Below, piece after piece: positions 1 to 7,006 of a DNA stretch of 7,176 bases (position 1 is the stretch's first letter; the number at the start of each line of letters is the position of its first letter). Below the pieces are notes generated by a model. It was not told the origin of the DNA. It did no database searches and worked only from the letters and a program-made list of their open reading frames with translations. The translations under genes were made by a program, and so were the position numbers. Source of the stretch: Bacteroidales bacterium (GTDB lineage Bacteria; Bacteroidota; Bacteroidia; Bacteroidales; Dysgonomonadaceae); contig JAAZLV010000192.1 of the NCBI GenBank assembly GCA_012799155.1, positions 1 to 7,176 on the forward strand, given 5' to 3'.

Positions 1-176
1 TCGAGCACCTCCTTGAGCAACACATAGACACCATCATCGGAAGCGCTGCCATCACCCAGCTTACCGATATACATTCCCGGACGGCGGCGTATATGCTCCT
101 GCCACTCCAGCGTTACAATGTTTTCTTCCTGATAGTTATCCTGCAGTATCTGTAATTCTCTTTCTGTTTCGTTCAC
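1..176 (-). CDS. parE: DNA topoisomerase IV subunit B (ParE), N-terminal fragment
   Basis: This is the first 58 codons of a type IIA topoisomerase ATPase subunit; the gene continues past the left edge of the window. The translation starts [15 protein letters not shown] and contains [16 protein letters not shown], the N-terminal signature of the GyrB/ParE GHKL ATPase domain, followed by [12 protein letters not shown]. From family knowledge, ParE with ParC uses ATP to decatenate daughter chromosomes. The KLGDGS...[11 protein letters not shown] wording fits the Bacteroidota ParE paralogue better than GyrB, which usually continues with a different sequence after MYIG; this assignment is from memory. 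The start is GTG at 174-176: an in-frame TAA lies eight codons upstream and no ATG intervenes. A GAGGAG purine run about 12 nt upstream could serve as ribosome binding site, which is unusual for this group. The upstream acyltransferase gene ends 18 nt away, so the two are probably co-transcribed. No separate promoter is visible. Confidence 0.88.
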   Translation of the reverse strand, partial: MNETERELQILQDNYQEENIVTLEWQEHIRRRPGMYIGKLGDGSASDDGVYVLLKEVL

Positions 177-194
177 GATATATCTCTTCTCCTC
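177..194 (-). promoter_or_regulatory. Shine-Dalgarno-like GAGGAG in the 18-nt gap before parE
   Basis: Reading the minus strand, the upstream gene's TAA is followed directly by GAGGAGAAGAGATATATC and then the GTG start of parE. GAGGAG is complementary to the usual 16S rRNA 3' end and sits slightly far (about 12 nt) from the start codon. The other starts in the window have no such motif. The site supports the GTG start. It also suggests that parE translation may depend on ribosomes finishing the upstream gene; that coupling is inference. Confidence 0.45.
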
Positions 195-1325
195 TTACAA
201 ATTTTTTATAAATGCTCTCCGCCGTTTGGTCTGTCGGGCTTCCAGGTCATCCCACATCGATTTCACTCGATGGTTCAGATCCAGCTCCGGATTGCTCTCT
301 GCATAATCAAAGCCCAAGCGACTGGCTGACTTTATGAATTCGTTGAATATAAGCGCATTGACACCCTTCCCTTGGTACTCAGGCTCGATAGCTATGAGCA
401 TCAGGTCAAGTACATTGTTGTCCTTACCTTTCAAGGCACGGTAAAGATGATACCATCCCGTGGGTACAAAGCGCCCTCTGGCTTTCTGAAGGGCCTTGGC
501 TATGCTGGGCAAGCCGATACCAACACCGATCAGCCTGTTGTCCTCTTGGCGGATGACCAGTGACAGAAACTCGAGTCGCAACATCGGGATATACATATCC
601 ACATAGTAGTCGATCTGTCTTTCGGTCAGCTCCACAAATCCATAAAGATCCTTGTAGGCACGGTTGATCAGTTTGAAGATCTCCCTGGCATAGGGATAAA
701 CATCTTTCTTGCTCTGTAGATGCTTCACTACAAGACCGGAACGTTTCTTCACGATCTCTGTAGCACGAAGGAATCGTTCGGGTGTCTCCTTGGGAATGGT
801 GATGAGAAACTCAACCCAGTCCTGGTCCTTCAGATATCCCATGCGGTTCATGTGCTCGACGTAATAGGGGTAGTTGTAGATAGTGGAGAGGGTGCTCATC
901 TGGTCGTAGCCTTCCACCAGCATCCCCTCATGGTCGAGGTCGGTAAAGCCAAGCGGACCATGTATCTTCTCCATTCCCCGGGAACGGGCCCAGCTCTCTG
1001 CTGCTCCAAAGAGTGTATCCACCACCTCCTCGTCGTCAATGAAATCGACAAAGCCGAAGCGTGCATTCTTCTCTTTCCATATCTCATTGGACTTGTGGTT
1101 GATGATCACCCCTATCCTTCCCACAATTTCACCATCTCGGTAAGCCATGAAGTAGTTGGCATCGCAATGGTCAAATGCCGGGTTCTTGCTCATGTTGAGT
1201 GTAGCCCTTTCATCGTAGACCAGTGGCGGTACAAAATATTCGTTACCTTCATACAGATCGATGCCGAACTGAATAAACCTCTTCAGGTCATCTTTCGTGT
1301 TGACTTTATGAATTGTTACTGACAT
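195..1325 (-). CDS. GNAT-fold N-acetyltransferase family protein (YghO-like)
   Basis: This is a 376-residue cytoplasmic protein with no signal peptide or membrane segment. It resembles a family of long GNAT proteins, related as far as I recall to E. coli YghO, that are annotated only as acyltransferase-like; the substrate is unknown. The N-terminal half (about 1-170) holds GEIVGRIGVIINH (65-77) and the family-typical stretch HGPLGFTDLDHEGMLVEG (122-139). The C-terminal half carries a recognisable acetyl-CoA-binding segment, LIAIEPEYQGKGVNALIF (310-327), in which QGKGVN matches the GNAT Q/R-x-x-G-x-G/A loop. I chose the ATG at 1323-1325. The frame stays open upstream to an ATG near 1400, but the extra 25 residues are Cys-rich and atypical and overlap a clear promoter -7 box at 1390-1397. 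The gene lies 104 nt downstream of the lytic transglycosylase and 18 nt upstream of parE. Its role next to parE is unknown. Confidence 0.8.
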   Translation of the reverse strand: MSVTIHKVNTKDDLKRFIQFGIDLYEGNEYFVPPLVYDERATLNMSKNPAFDHCDANYFMAYRDGEIVGRIGVIINHKSNEIWKEKNARFGFVDFIDDEEVVDTLFGAAESWARSRGMEKIHGPLGFTDLDHEGMLVEGYDQMSTLSTIYNYPYYVEHMNRMGYLKDQDWVEFLITIPKETPERFLRATEIVKKRSGLVVKHLQSKKDVYPYAREIFKLINRAYKDLYGFVELTERQIDYYVDMYIPMLRLEFLSLVIRQEDNRLIGVGIGLPSIAKALQKARGRFVPTGWYHLYRALKGKDNNVLDLMLIAIEPEYQGKGVNALIFNEFIKSASRLGFDYAESNPELDLNHRVKSMWDDLEARQTKRRRAFIKNL

Positions 1326-1389
1326 GTTGTTCGCATTCAATAGGTTTTCTGTACTAGCTTGGTTCTGATACTCCTTACAGAGACAGACA

Positions 1390-1397
1390 CAAAGATA
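1390..1397 (-). promoter_or_regulatory. Promoter -7 box for the acyltransferase-parE operon
   Basis: The minus strand reads TATCTTTG, an exact match to the Bacteroidota -7 consensus TAnnTTTG. It lies 64 nt upstream of the chosen ATG at 1325, giving a leader of roughly 60 nt. No convincing TTTG -33 element is present at the usual 19-21 nt spacing; an A-rich tract (1401-1408 on the plus strand as T's) occupies part of that spacer. No terminator is visible between the transglycosylase stop and this box, so read-through from upstream is also possible. Confidence 0.55.
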
Positions 1398-1429
1398 CAA
1401 TTTTTTTTATTCATCCCTGCTCTCTGAAT

Positions 1430-2821
1430 TTATTCTTTCACGCTCTGCCGATACTGCTCCCATCGGGCAATTACCTCCCGTACGTAGTTGATGGTCTCGT
1501 CGCCCCGGAAGTAACCGTTGCGGCAGACAGGATCGGTGTAGTACTGCTCCAGACTCTTAAGCTGAACGAAACGCTCCACATTTCCTTCCCAGACGTTCTT
1601 GTCGGCTTCATATTTCTCTGCCAGGGCCCGGGCATCGGAGATATGACCGATACCACCGTTATAGGCTGCCAGAGCCAGCTTGATCTCCTCACTCCGATCA
1701 CCTACCGATGAGAAGAGGGCGATCAGATTCTTCAGGTATTGCGTTCCAACCCGTATGTTATGTTCAGGGTCATAAAGCTGGTCACTGGTTATTCCAAGCG
1801 AGGCGGCGGTGGCCGGCATCAACCCCATCAGACCTACGGCTCCGGCCCAAGAGCTCTCCTCGGTGCGGAAGGTGGATTCCTGATAGGCCAGAGCAGCCAG
1901 CAGCCGCCAGTCGATTCCCTGCCGCGCTCCTTCCTTTCGGAAGTAATTATCGAAGGGAGAGATTACCCCGGGACCCAGTATTTCACTGTACGAAAAGCGA
2001 TCCTCCTCATAAAAACCTTTTGTTTCCTCAAAGTAACGTTTCATGATTCGCATGAAAACAGGTTCTGCGCTTTTGCTTTCAAACCAGCTATTGAGTGAAT
2101 CGGCCAATATCGGAGTATCGTTGCGCACAACCCATGAGGATCGCTGGTCGAAGCTGATTTGCAGGTCGGTGTGGAGGTTGCGGAAGTAGGTCTTGTTGAA
2201 CCGTGCCAGGTCATCATCCGCCACTGTATAGGCAATTTCACCTCGTGATACCATACGTATCAGATCCTCCGTCACGATGGAGTCACTACCGGCAGTCTCG
2301 ATAAGGATTCCGCCCCCAAGCTCCTCGTTGAGATGAATCATCCGTTGGTGATAGCGTGAACCTGTTGTCACCGTCACCCGCTTGCCTATCAGGTCGGTAA
2401 CATCCCTCAGCAGTGTATCCCCCCGCATGGCACGTTGCACCAATACCTGATGGTTTATCTGTTGCAAACCGCAGTAGGTCACTGAATCGCGATACTCTCG
2501 CGTCACCGGCACATGATAGGCAATCACGTCACCGGCTCCCTCCTGCAGCATCTGCACCATTGAAGCAATGCCGGGTGCTAGAATGATCTCGGGTACCAGT
2601 CCGTGGTAGTTACAGAACGCACGAATCATGTCGTAATGATAACCCATCGGCTGGTCTCTATAGATAAAATAGGAGGTTGAGGTGTTGAGTGTCAGGACAC
2701 GGAGGGTATCACTATCCAGGATGGAGGGCAGGTCATGGGGCAGCTCCTCCTTATCCGTGAAGAGGGAACAAGCCGAGAGCAGGAGTAGCAATAGGGACAG
2801 GAAAAAGGCTCTTTTTTTCAT
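1430..2821 (-). CDS. mltF: MltF-like membrane-bound lytic murein transglycosylase, lipoprotein
   Basis: This 463-residue envelope protein should cleave the glycan strands of peptidoglycan with formation of 1,6-anhydromuramic ends. The N-terminus is a lipoprotein signal: KKR, a leucine run, then lipobox LSAC with the lipidated Cys at 18. Residues of about 35-270 form a periplasmic solute-binding-like domain (SBP_bac_3 type: LRVLTLNTSTSYFIY near the start, IGKRVTVTTGS near 145-155). In the MltF family this module is reported to bind muropeptides and control the enzyme. The C-terminal SLT domain (about 290-460) has the catalytic Glu in AYQES (E315), the GLMGLMP motif (330-336) and AAYNGG (385-390). 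It ends with VCRNGYFRGDETINYVREV, familiar from Bacteroidota homologues. The second motif has Gly at 333 where GLMQ is canonical. The length fits two-domain MltF. The gene is divergent from the HhH/barrel gene and has its own promoter. The E. coli gene name is used by domain architecture. Confidence 0.88.
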   Translation of the reverse strand: MKKRAFFLSLLLLLLSACSLFTDKEELPHDLPSILDSDTLRVLTLNTSTSYFIYRDQPMGYHYDMIRAFCNYHGLVPEIILAPGIASMVQMLQEGAGDVIAYHVPVTREYRDSVTYCGLQQINHQVLVQRAMRGDTLLRDVTDLIGKRVTVTTGSRYHQRMIHLNEELGGGILIETAGSDSIVTEDLIRMVSRGEIAYTVADDDLARFNKTYFRNLHTDLQISFDQRSSWVVRNDTPILADSLNSWFESKSAEPVFMRIMKRYFEETKGFYEEDRFSYSEILGPGVISPFDNYFRKEGARQGIDWRLLAALAYQESTFRTEESSWAGAVGLMGLMPATAASLGITSDQLYDPEHNIRVGTQYLKNLIALFSSVGDRSEEIKLALAAYNGGIGHISDARALAEKYEADKNVWEGNVERFVQLKSLEQYYTDPVCRNGYFRGDETINYVREVIARWEQYRQSVKE

Positions 2822-2835
2822 ACCATCTGTTCCGG

Positions 2836-2845
2836 TTATCGATAA
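2836..2845. promoter_or_regulatory. Palindrome TTATCGATAA near the mltF transcription start
   Basis: This perfect 10-bp palindrome lies 7-16 nt downstream of the mltF -7 box on the minus strand, about where transcription should begin, and about 15 nt upstream of the mltF start codon. Its core ATCGAT recurs at 2876-2881, upstream of the same box. It could be an operator for a dimeric regulator, but a 10-bp AT-rich palindrome can easily occur by chance. No regulator is known. Confidence 0.2.
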
Positions 2846-2851
2846 TAGTTA

Positions 2852-2859
2852 CAAAGATA
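2852..2859 (-). promoter_or_regulatory. Promoter -7 box for mltF
   Basis: The minus strand reads TATCTTTG, an exact TAnnTTTG match, 30 nt upstream of the mltF ATG at 2821. The expected transcript therefore has a short leader of about 25 nt, without a Shine-Dalgarno sequence. No good TTTG -33 box is seen at the normal spacing; the upstream DNA is A/T rich. Confidence 0.6.
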
Positions 2860-2904
2860 GAAAAAAATGAGACATATCGATTCTATCTAATTTATAATCA
2901 TCTG

Positions 2905-2936
2905 CTTGGTGAATAATTGAAAAGTTCATATATTTG
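2905..2936 (+). promoter_or_regulatory. Promoter (-33 CTTG, -7 TATATTTG) for the HhH/beta-barrel gene
   Basis: TATATTTG at 2929-2936 matches the Bacteroidota -7 consensus TAnnTTTG exactly. CTTG at 2905-2908 lies 20 nt before it, in the 19-21 nt range expected for the -33 TTTG element (three of four bases). The start codon at 2972 is 35 nt downstream of the box. This is the most complete promoter in the window, because it has both elements at the right distance. Confidence 0.65.
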
Positions 2937-2971
2937 CTGCTGCAATCAATGCCAACCGAAACAGAACAGTC

Positions 2972-5026
2972 ATGAAAAAAAATCTGACTGCCCTATTCAT
3001 CTTTCTCCTGTTCGGTTCATTCAATGGGTTGGATGCACAGGAAACCGACTGGCGGAGCTACGTGGAAGTGTTCGCCGAGGAGGAGGGGATGGATGAGCAT
3101 ACCGTGGAGAATATCTACACTGAGCTGCTTTACCTGGAGAGCAACCCCATGGATCTCAACACCGTTTCATATGAACAGCTGGAACGGTTCCCACTGTTGT
3201 CAACAGTTGAGATCAGTTCCCTTCTCACCTTTCTATCGAAGAATCGTCCCCTCTACACAGTTTACGAACTGCGCAACGTTCCTTATCTCGATTTTCAAAC
3301 GGTTGAACGTATCTTGCCCTTTTTCATGGTAGGTGAAGTGAAAAATGAGGGCGTGCCCTCCTCACCTGGAATCATTGCTCGCGAAGGGCTGCACGAGCTG
3401 CAACTGCGGTTCGACAAGACACTCACTCCTCGTGCGGGCTATGCCTCCTACTCCGACTCGGTGCTGGAACGGTACCCCAACCGCAAATACAGGGGCGAGG
3501 ATTTCTACACCTCACTACGCTACTCCATTCGATACCGCGACAAGCTGCAAGCGGGTGTTACCGCCGAAAAGGATGCCGGTGAACCCTTCTTGAAAAGCGG
3601 GTACCCCAAAGGTTATGACCACTATGGGTTCCATTTGCTGCTCCGTGAAATTGGTCTACTAAAGACATTGGCACTGGGCGACTACCGTCTCTCCTTCGGC
3701 CAGGGACTGATTCTGAACAATGACTTCGGCATTAGCAAGAGCTGGGGCAGTGATCAGGTAGCACGACGTACACAGCAGCCCAAGCGGCATTTCTCCACCT
3801 CCGAGAGTGGCTTCTTCCGCGGTGCGGCAGCTCTGCTTAGTGTGGGAAAATTCGACATCACCGCTTTCTACTCCTCCAGGAAGATGGATGCCAACCTCTC
3901 CAATTCAGGTGAGATCACCTCTTTCAAAACAGATGGCCTTCACCGCACGCCTCTCGAACGGGAAAAGAAGGGAAACAGCCGGGAGCAGGTGACCGGCGCG
4001 AACGTCAACTACCGCAGAGGTCGATTGCAGCTGGGAGTGAGTGGCATCTACCATACCTACAACAGGAAGTACAACCCCACCCGACAGGAGTATAATCTCT
4101 ATTACCTTCGTGATTCCACCCATCTGAACGGATCTGTCGACTATTCCTGGCAGCTCCCGGGTTTTATCTTCGCGGGTGAGACTGCCATTGCCCGCAACAA
4201 TGCGGTGGCTACCCTCAATATGGTGCAGTACCGCTCCACCGGTGGTAACACCTTCACGTTACTGCACCGCTACTATCCAATCTCTTACAATGCTTTATAC
4301 GGGCAGGCATTCTCTGAGGGGAGCGCTCCACGCAATGAGCGTGGCCTCTATCTGGGAGGAAGCTTCATACCACTGAGAGGGGTGACCCTGAACGGCTACA
4401 TCGACCTGGTACACCACCCCTGGATGCGATACAACGTAGATGGCCCATCGAACACGATCGACGCATACCTCCTCGGCAGCTGGCGCATCAGCAGCCACTC
4501 CACGCTCGATCTAAGATACAAGTACAAACGAAAAGAGAAGAACATCTCCCTGCCGGAAGAAGATGCAAAGTCACTGTTGCCTTACACCACACAGAAGATA
4601 CGCCTGCGCTGGTTGCAATCACTCCTTGAGGGCTGGGAATTTCGCACCACGGCTGATATGGCCATCTACAAGGAGCAACCCTACCCTGCGGAGAAGGGGA
4701 TCATGCTCTCGCAGCTGATAAGCTACCGTGGCTCAAAGCCTCTCACGGGGGATCTCTTCTTCGCCTTCTTTGATGCCGAGAGCTACGAGGCTCGCCTCTA
4801 CTCCTACGAGCGCAACCTGCTCAGCACCTTCTACATGCCCTTCTTTTACGGCAAGGGGATCCGGGTGGCCCTTAACGGGAAGTACAGCTTCTCTCGTGCG
4901 CTTTCGCTGTCGTTCAAGGCAGCCCACACCCGCTACAGTAACCGTGACACCATCGGCAGCGGCACAGAGCAAATCAACGGGAACAGTCGTACCGACCTAT
5001 GGTGTTATCTTCGCTGGAAGTTCTGA
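2972..5026 (+). CDS. Helix-hairpin-helix repeat protein with C-terminal outer-membrane beta-barrel
   Basis: This 684-residue protein belongs to a Bacteroidota family usually annotated only as helix-hairpin-helix domain-containing; its function is unknown. Residues 1-22 are a signal peptide (MKK, hydrophobic core, cleavage after LDA with Q23 next). Residues of about 58-118 hold two ComEA-like repeats: MDLNTVSYEQLERFPLLS and then LYTVYELRNVPYLD, each followed by a helix. The glycines of the usual GIG hairpin are missing in both. From about 138 to the end the sequence shows many short alternating aromatic/polar segments, as in transmembrane beta-strands. It includes a family-typical block LALGDYRLSFGQGLI (233-247), and it ends in Phe (RWKF), the common terminal residue of outer-membrane proteins. 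The start ATG is followed directly by the signal peptide and lies 35 nt after a good promoter. I infer an outer-membrane barrel with a small periplasmic helical N-domain. The gene is divergent from mltF, another envelope gene. Confidence 0.82.
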   Translation: MKKNLTALFIFLLFGSFNGLDAQETDWRSYVEVFAEEEGMDEHTVENIYTELLYLESNPMDLNTVSYEQLERFPLLSTVEISSLLTFLSKNRPLYTVYELRNVPYLDFQTVERILPFFMVGEVKNEGVPSSPGIIAREGLHELQLRFDKTLTPRAGYASYSDSVLERYPNRKYRGEDFYTSLRYSIRYRDKLQAGVTAEKDAGEPFLKSGYPKGYDHYGFHLLLREIGLLKTLALGDYRLSFGQGLILNNDFGISKSWGSDQVARRTQQPKRHFSTSESGFFRGAAALLSVGKFDITAFYSSRKMDANLSNSGEITSFKTDGLHRTPLEREKKGNSREQVTGANVNYRRGRLQLGVSGIYHTYNRKYNPTRQEYNLYYLRDSTHLNGSVDYSWQLPGFIFAGETAIARNNAVATLNMVQYRSTGGNTFTLLHRYYPISYNALYGQAFSEGSAPRNERGLYLGGSFIPLRGVTLNGYIDLVHHPWMRYNVDGPSNTIDAYLLGSWRISSHSTLDLRYKYKRKEKNISLPEEDAKSLLPYTTQKIRLRWLQSLLEGWEFRTTADMAIYKEQPYPAEKGIMLSQLISYRGSKPLTGDLFFAFFDAESYEARLYSYERNLLSTFYMPFFYGKGIRVALNGKYSFSRALSLSFKAAHTRYSNRDTIGSGTEQINGNSRTDLWCYLRWKF

Positions 5027-5046
5027 CCAATGTCGATCCTTTTTTG

Positions 5047-5054
5047 TACTTTTG
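5047..5054 (+). promoter_or_regulatory. Promoter -7 box for the ABC-F gene
   Basis: TACTTTTG matches TAnnTTTG exactly and lies 18 nt before the ATG at 5073, so the leader would be very short (about 10-15 nt). The -33 position falls on the stop codon region of the preceding gene (TTCTG at 5021-5025), a weak match. Only 46 nt separate the two genes and no terminator hairpin is visible, so read-through from the barrel gene is also possible. Confidence 0.55.
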
Positions 5055-5072
5055 AGCCAAATTCCAACCACA

Positions 5073-6947
5073 ATGGCTCATCCTCTTCTACAAATAGACA
5101 CACTCACTAAAAGTTTCGGAGACCTGCTCCTCTTCCGCGACATCTCCTTCGGCATCGCCGAAGGAGACAAGATCGGCCTGCTGGCTCCCAACGGATCGGG
5201 TAAGACCACCCTGCTTAACATCATCGCCGGCAAAGAGGGATATGACGCAGGCAGGGTGGTGTTCCGCAACGACATCCGCTTCGCATACCTGGACCAGTCA
5301 CCTGCATACGACCCGGAGTTGACGGTCTTGGAGGCCTGCTTCAGTGCCGACAACGAGACGGTGCGACTGATCGCCCGCTACGAGGAGATGATCAGCTCCG
5401 GCAGCCAGGAGGGACTGGATGAGCTGCTGCTGCAGATGGAGCTGCTCAAGGCATGGGACTATGAACAGCGTATCAAGCAGATCCTCTCACAGCTCCGCAT
5501 CACCGACTTCCACCAGAAGATGGGAGAGCTCTCGGGGGGGCAGGTGAAGCGGGTGGCACTGGCTAACGTACTGATCAGCGAGCCTGAACTGCTGATCCTG
5601 GATGAACCCACCAACCACCTCGACCTGGAGATGACCGAGTGGCTGGAGGAGCACTTGAACCGCAGCCGCATGAGCCTGCTGATGGTAACGCACGACCGTT
5701 ACTTCCTGGACCGCATCTGCACGCAGATCCTGGAGATAGACCAGCAACAGCTCTACAGCTACCGCGGCAACTTCTCCTACTACCTGGAGAAGCGTGAGGA
5801 GCGCCTGGCAGCACAGCAGAGCGAGGGTGAGCGTGCCCGCAACCTGATGCGCAAGGAGCTGGAGTGGATGCGCCGCCAGCCACAAGCACGGGCCACCAAG
5901 GCCAAGTCGCGCATCGATGCCTTCTATACCCTCGAGGAGAAGGCGCAGCAACGACGCAGCGAGGAGGGAATCCGCCTGGCAGCGAGGGGAAGCTACATCG
6001 GTAAGAAGATCTTCGAGGCGAAGCATGTGAGCAAGCGGTTTGGCGATGTGCGGATCACCGATGATTTCAACTATGTCTTCTCCCGATATGAGAAGATGGG
6101 CATCGTGGGCAACAATGGCACCGGCAAATCCACCTTCGTGAAGATGCTGCTCGACAAGGTGCAGCCCGACAGCGGCAGCTTCGAAATTGGTGAAACGGTA
6201 CGCTTTGGCTACTACAGCCAGGACGGTCTCCAGTTCGATGAGCAGATGAAGGTGCTGGATGTGGTGCAGGCTATCGCCGAGGTGATCGACCTGGGTAACG
6301 GACAGCGGCTCACAGCTTCGCAGTTCCTGCAGCACTTCCTCTTCCCGCCGGAGAAGCAACACAACTACGTCTACAAGCTTAGCGGCGGTGAGCGGCGACG
6401 CCTCTACCTCTGCACGGTGCTGATCACCAATCCCAACTTTCTGGTGCTGGATGAGCCTACCAACGACCTGGACATCCTCACCCTCAACATCCTGGAGGAG
6501 TACCTGCAGGGATTTAGCGGCTGCCTGATCGTGGTCTCGCACGACCGCTTTTTCATGGACAAGGTGACGGACCACCTGTTGGTATTCCACGGCAACGCCC
6601 GCATCCAGGACTTCCCCGGCAATTACACGCAGTATCGTGAATGGAAGCAATTGGAAGACAAAAAAGAGGCGGCAGAGGTAAAAACAACACGTGTTGAAAC
6701 AGAACCCCGCCGCACCAGGCCGGAGGAAAAGAACAAGCTCACCTTCAAGGAGAAAAGGGAATACGAGGGACTGGAAGAGGAGATCGCGCAACTAGAGAAC
6801 GAAAAGGAAGAGATTACCGCACAGCTCTCCTCCGGTAGTCTTACAAATGAAGAGTTGATGGAACGTTCCACACGGCTCTCAGCAATCATGGAGCTGATTG
6901 ACGAGAAGACGATGCGCTGGCTGGAGCTTAGCGAGAAGACAATTTAG
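5073..6947 (+). CDS. uup: ABC-F family ATPase, Uup type
   Basis: This 624-residue cytoplasmic protein has two ATP-binding cassettes and no membrane segments, as in the ABC-F class that acts on ribosomes; E. coli Uup is also linked to DNA branch handling and transposon excision. Cassette 1 has Walker A APNGSGKTT (38-46), signature LSGGQ (153-157), Walker B LLILDEPTNHLD (173-184) and switch His207. The linker (about 240-300) is charged and contains RRQPQARATKAKSRIDAF, the ABC-F inter-domain arm. Cassette 2 has Walker A GNNGTGKST (346-354), signature LSGGE (436-440), Walker B with D460/E461 and His490. A Lys/Glu-rich hinge (about 525-555) leads to a C-terminal coiled coil (about 556-622, LTFKEKREYEGLEEEIAQLE), the Uup hallmark that separates it from EttA and YbiT. 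The ATG at 5073 is chosen because the conserved cassette begins right there and a -7 box lies just upstream; the longer open frame from 4728 overlaps the previous gene. Confidence 0.9.
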   Translation: MAHPLLQIDTLTKSFGDLLLFRDISFGIAEGDKIGLLAPNGSGKTTLLNIIAGKEGYDAGRVVFRNDIRFAYLDQSPAYDPELTVLEACFSADNETVRLIARYEEMISSGSQEGLDELLLQMELLKAWDYEQRIKQILSQLRITDFHQKMGELSGGQVKRVALANVLISEPELLILDEPTNHLDLEMTEWLEEHLNRSRMSLLMVTHDRYFLDRICTQILEIDQQQLYSYRGNFSYYLEKREERLAAQQSEGERARNLMRKELEWMRRQPQARATKAKSRIDAFYTLEEKAQQRRSEEGIRLAARGSYIGKKIFEAKHVSKRFGDVRITDDFNYVFSRYEKMGIVGNNGTGKSTFVKMLLDKVQPDSGSFEIGETVRFGYYSQDGLQFDEQMKVLDVVQAIAEVIDLGNGQRLTASQFLQHFLFPPEKQHNYVYKLSGGERRRLYLCTVLITNPNFLVLDEPTNDLDILTLNILEEYLQGFSGCLIVVSHDRFFMDKVTDHLLVFHGNARIQDFPGNYTQYREWKQLEDKKEAAEVKTTRVETEPRRTRPEEKNKLTFKEKREYEGLEEEIAQLENEKEEITAQLSSGSLTNEELMERSTRLSAIMELIDEKTMRWLELSEKTI

Positions 6948-6980
6948 AAGGATTATAAATATCTATCACTGAAACCTTTG

Positions 6981-7001
6981 TTTTTCACTTCGAGTGGGGA
7001 A
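6981..7001. repeat. Small inverted repeat between uup and rubrerythrin
   Basis: TTTTTCACT and AGTGGGGAA can pair around a three-base TCG loop, with four strong inner pairs (CACT/AGTG), three T-G wobbles and two outer T-A pairs. It lies 5 nt upstream of the rubrerythrin -7 box and 33 nt after the uup stop. It is not followed by a T-run on either strand, so an intrinsic terminator is not convincing. It could be an operator of the promoter that follows, or chance. Confidence 0.25.
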
Positions 7002-7006
7002 ATGAT

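Noticed and set aside
720..1322. A 200-codon open frame on the plus strand, antisense to the acyltransferase gene.
   Set aside because: The minus-strand reading has clear GNAT features, whereas this frame has no recognisable domain, and its end coincides with the start of the real gene.
1326..1400. A possible 25-residue N-terminal extension of the acyltransferase.
   Set aside because: The extra residues (MYLCVCLCKEYQ...) are unlike the family start, and the region includes the TATCTTTG promoter box. The ATG at 1325 is preferred.
1398..1410. The T-run at 1401-1408 as a terminator downstream of mltF.
   Set aside because: mltF is transcribed leftward, so this tract is A's in the transcript, and no hairpin precedes it.
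4728..5072. A possible N-terminal extension of 115 residues on the ABC-F protein.
   Set aside because: It overlaps the end of the barrel gene out of frame, is Ser/Thr/Pro/Arg-rich without any domain, and would contain the promoter. The family begins at the ATG at 5073.
5487..6791. A 434-codon open frame on the minus strand, antisense to uup.
   Set aside because: The plus strand encodes a complete ABC-F protein with all motifs. The antisense frame lacks recognisable domains, is rich in Val, Leu, Gln and His as expected for a reverse shadow of Asp/Glu/Lys-rich coding DNA, and has no -7 box upstream.
6948..6990. A possible terminator after uup.
   Set aside because: No strong GC-rich stem followed by a T-run is present on the plus strand. 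The T-run at 6981-6985 is the left arm of a weak inverted repeat and is not preceded by a stem.
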